DNA of 24,849 nucleotides from an uncultured Pseudomonadota bacterium (GTDB lineage: Bacteria > Pseudomonadota > Gammaproteobacteria > Burkholderiales > Usitatibacteraceae). Positions 23,923 through 24,849 of the stretch are shown piece after piece (position 1 is the stretch's first letter; each line of letters starts with the position of its first letter). Under the pieces are notes generated by a model. The model saw only the letters and a list, made by a program, of their open reading frames with translations, searched no databases and was not told the DNA's origin. A program made the position numbers and the translations under genes. The stretch covers positions 1 through 24,849 of the forward strand of contig CALEJW010000163.1 of assembly GCA_937898635.1 (NCBI GenBank). The letters are read 5' to 3'.

Positions 23923-24800
23923 GGCGGGCTCTCCAGGGCGCCGGGCGGCGGGAGCTCGATCTCGCCCCCGAAGACCCGCACGGCATCGCCCGTCATCATA
24001 ACGGGAGCGAAGGGGGGCGTCATGCCGGGGGCCGCGCCGGCCCAGGCGATGTCCAGGTCGCCGCCGCGCGTGCTCACGCGGACCTCGGCGTCCAGGAGCC
24101 CCCGGCGGATGCCCGCGACCACGGCCGCGCAGGCGCCGGTGCCGCAGGCGAGGGTCTCGCCGGCGCCGCGCTCCCAGACGCGCAGGCGCACGTGGCGGCG
24201 CGAGAGCACCTGCATGTAGCCCGCGTTCACGCGCTCGGGAAAGGCGGGGTGGTTCTCGAGGAGCGGGCCCTGCACGGCGACGGGCGCGCGGTCGACGTCC
24301 GCGACCACCTGCACCGCGTGCGGGTTGCCCATGGAAAGCACGCTCGCCTCGATCCGCTCGCCGCCGACCTCGATCGCGTGGACCGGCGCCTCGCCCGGCG
24401 CGAGGAAGGGCACCTCCGCGGGCGCGAAGCAGGGCGGCCCCATGTCCACCCTTACCCGCCCGGAGGGCTCGAGGCGCGGCAGGATCACGCCGCGCGCGGT
24501 CTCCACGCGCAGCTCGTCCTTCACCGTGAGCCCTTCGTCGCGCACGAAGCGCGCGAAGCAGCGCGCGCCGTTGCCGCACTGCTCGACCTCGCCGCCGTCG
24601 GCGTTCCAGATGCGGTAGCGGAAGTCGTTCGCGGGATCGCGCGCGCGCTCCACGAGCAGGAGCTGGTCGCAGCCGACGCCGAGGTGCCGGTCGGCGATCG
24701 CGCGGACCTGCGCGGCCGAGAGGGCGATGGCCTGGCGCACGCCGTCGATCACGACGAAATCGTTGCCCTGGCCGTGCATCTTGGTGAAGCGAAATCGCAC
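23916..24800 (-). CDS. dapF: Diaminopimelate epimerase
   Basis: DapF converts LL- to meso-diaminopimelate for lysine and peptidoglycan. The 294-residue protein has the two catalytic cysteines: Cys75 in EQCGNGARC and Cys219 in ACGTGAC; family motifs KMHGQGNDFVVID, GCDQLLLVE, SMGNPHAV and RVNAGYMQV are all seen. I use GTG 24800 (VRFRFTKMHG), the usual N-terminus; GTG 24815 would add five residues but overlaps the predicted -10 box. The first gene of dapF-DUF484-xerC. No Shine-Dalgarno precedes GTG 24800. Confidence 0.96.
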   Translation of the reverse strand: MRFRFTKMHGQGNDFVVIDGVRQAIALSAAQVRAIADRHLGVGCDQLLLVERARDPANDFRYRIWNADGGEVEQCGNGARCFARFVRDEGLTVKDELRVETARGVILPRLEPSGRVRVDMGPPCFAPAEVPFLAPGEAPVHAIEVGGERIEASVLSMGNPHAVQVVADVDRAPVAVQGPLLENHPAFPERVNAGYMQVLSRRHVRLRVWERGAGETLACGTGACAAVVAGIRRGLLDAEVRVSTRGGDLDIAWAGAAPGMTPPFAPVMMTGDAVRVFGGEIELPPPGALESPPC

Positions 24801-24805
24801 GGCGC

Positions 24806-24814
24806 ATTCTAGCA
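24806..24814 (-). promoter_or_regulatory. Extended -10 promoter for dapF, possibly leaderless
   Basis: On the minus strand TGCTAGAAT (24814-24806) is an extended -10, ending five bases before GTG 24800. No convincing -35 lies 17-18 bp upstream, as expected for an extended -10. A transcript would start at or just past the GTG, so either the message is leaderless or the true start is the internal ATG at residue 8. Confidence 0.42.
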
Positions 24815-24849
24815 CCGGGCCCCGCGCGGTCCGGCGCGGGAGCGCTTGG

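Noticed and set aside
23245..24807. 520-residue minus-strand frame as one protein
   Set aside because: Only its last 225 codons (DUF484, from TTG 23922) make a family protein; the rest is an alternative frame of dapF.

Overview
The window is about 25 kb of GC-rich, gene-dense bacterial chromosome and looks like a betaproteobacterium (Burkholderiales/Nitrosomonadales-like). The support is the protein sequences themselves, conserved neighbourhoods (uvrA | MFS - ssb; FmdB - DUF502 - aspS; dapF - DUF484 - xerC; hslV - hslU), frequent GTG/TTG starts with short overlaps, and promoters with TAnAAT-type -10 boxes followed by GC-rich discriminators. I see no phage, insertion sequence, tRNA, rRNA or CRISPR array. 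The assignment rests on recognition, not on a database search.

Layout. (1) 1-2312, minus: uvrA, cut by the window edge so that its last ~170 codons are missing. (2) 2451-6220, plus: a YajR-like MFS exporter, ssb, the membrane protease htpX and a second MFS transporter overlapping htpX. (3) 6297-12527, plus: FmdB-type zinc ribbon protein, DUF502 membrane protein, a structured leader, then aspS - isoaspartyl peptidase - nudB - YbhP-like phosphodiesterase - clsB, mostly with 4-bp start/stop overlaps. (4) 12545-13453, minus: argB, divergent from (5) 13628-15539, plus: a three-gene bufferin operon (DUF2282 precursor, DUF692/MNIO enzyme, DUF2063 partner), which meets head-on a two-domain NTF2-like lipoprotein gene (15536-16387, minus) through a shared CTAG stop. 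(6) 16461-19486, minus: an unusual duplicated helical/STAS protein followed by hslV and hslU, behind a ~260-nt leader holding a strong hairpin and a possible 35-codon ORF. (7) 19797-22318, minus: a Zur-like Fur-family regulator and two CobW/COG0523 GTPases. (8) 22371-24800, minus: dapF, DUF484 and xerC as one overlapping operon.

How the parts fit. Most of the window is housekeeping: DNA repair and replication (uvrA, ssb, xerC), translation (aspS, predicted non-discriminating), protein quality control (htpX, hslUV), amino-acid and wall precursors (argB, dapF), folate (nudB) and phospholipid (clsB). Two islands concern metals: the buf operon, predicted to make and export a modified Cys-rich copper-sequestering peptide, and the zur-cobW-cobW cluster for zinc. 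The least explained items are the tandem STAS protein tied to hslVU, its long leader, and the aspS leader. Several minus-strand genes (zur, dapF, the lipoprotein) have a -10-like box 5-7 nt before the start codon and no Shine-Dalgarno, suggesting leaderless transcripts.
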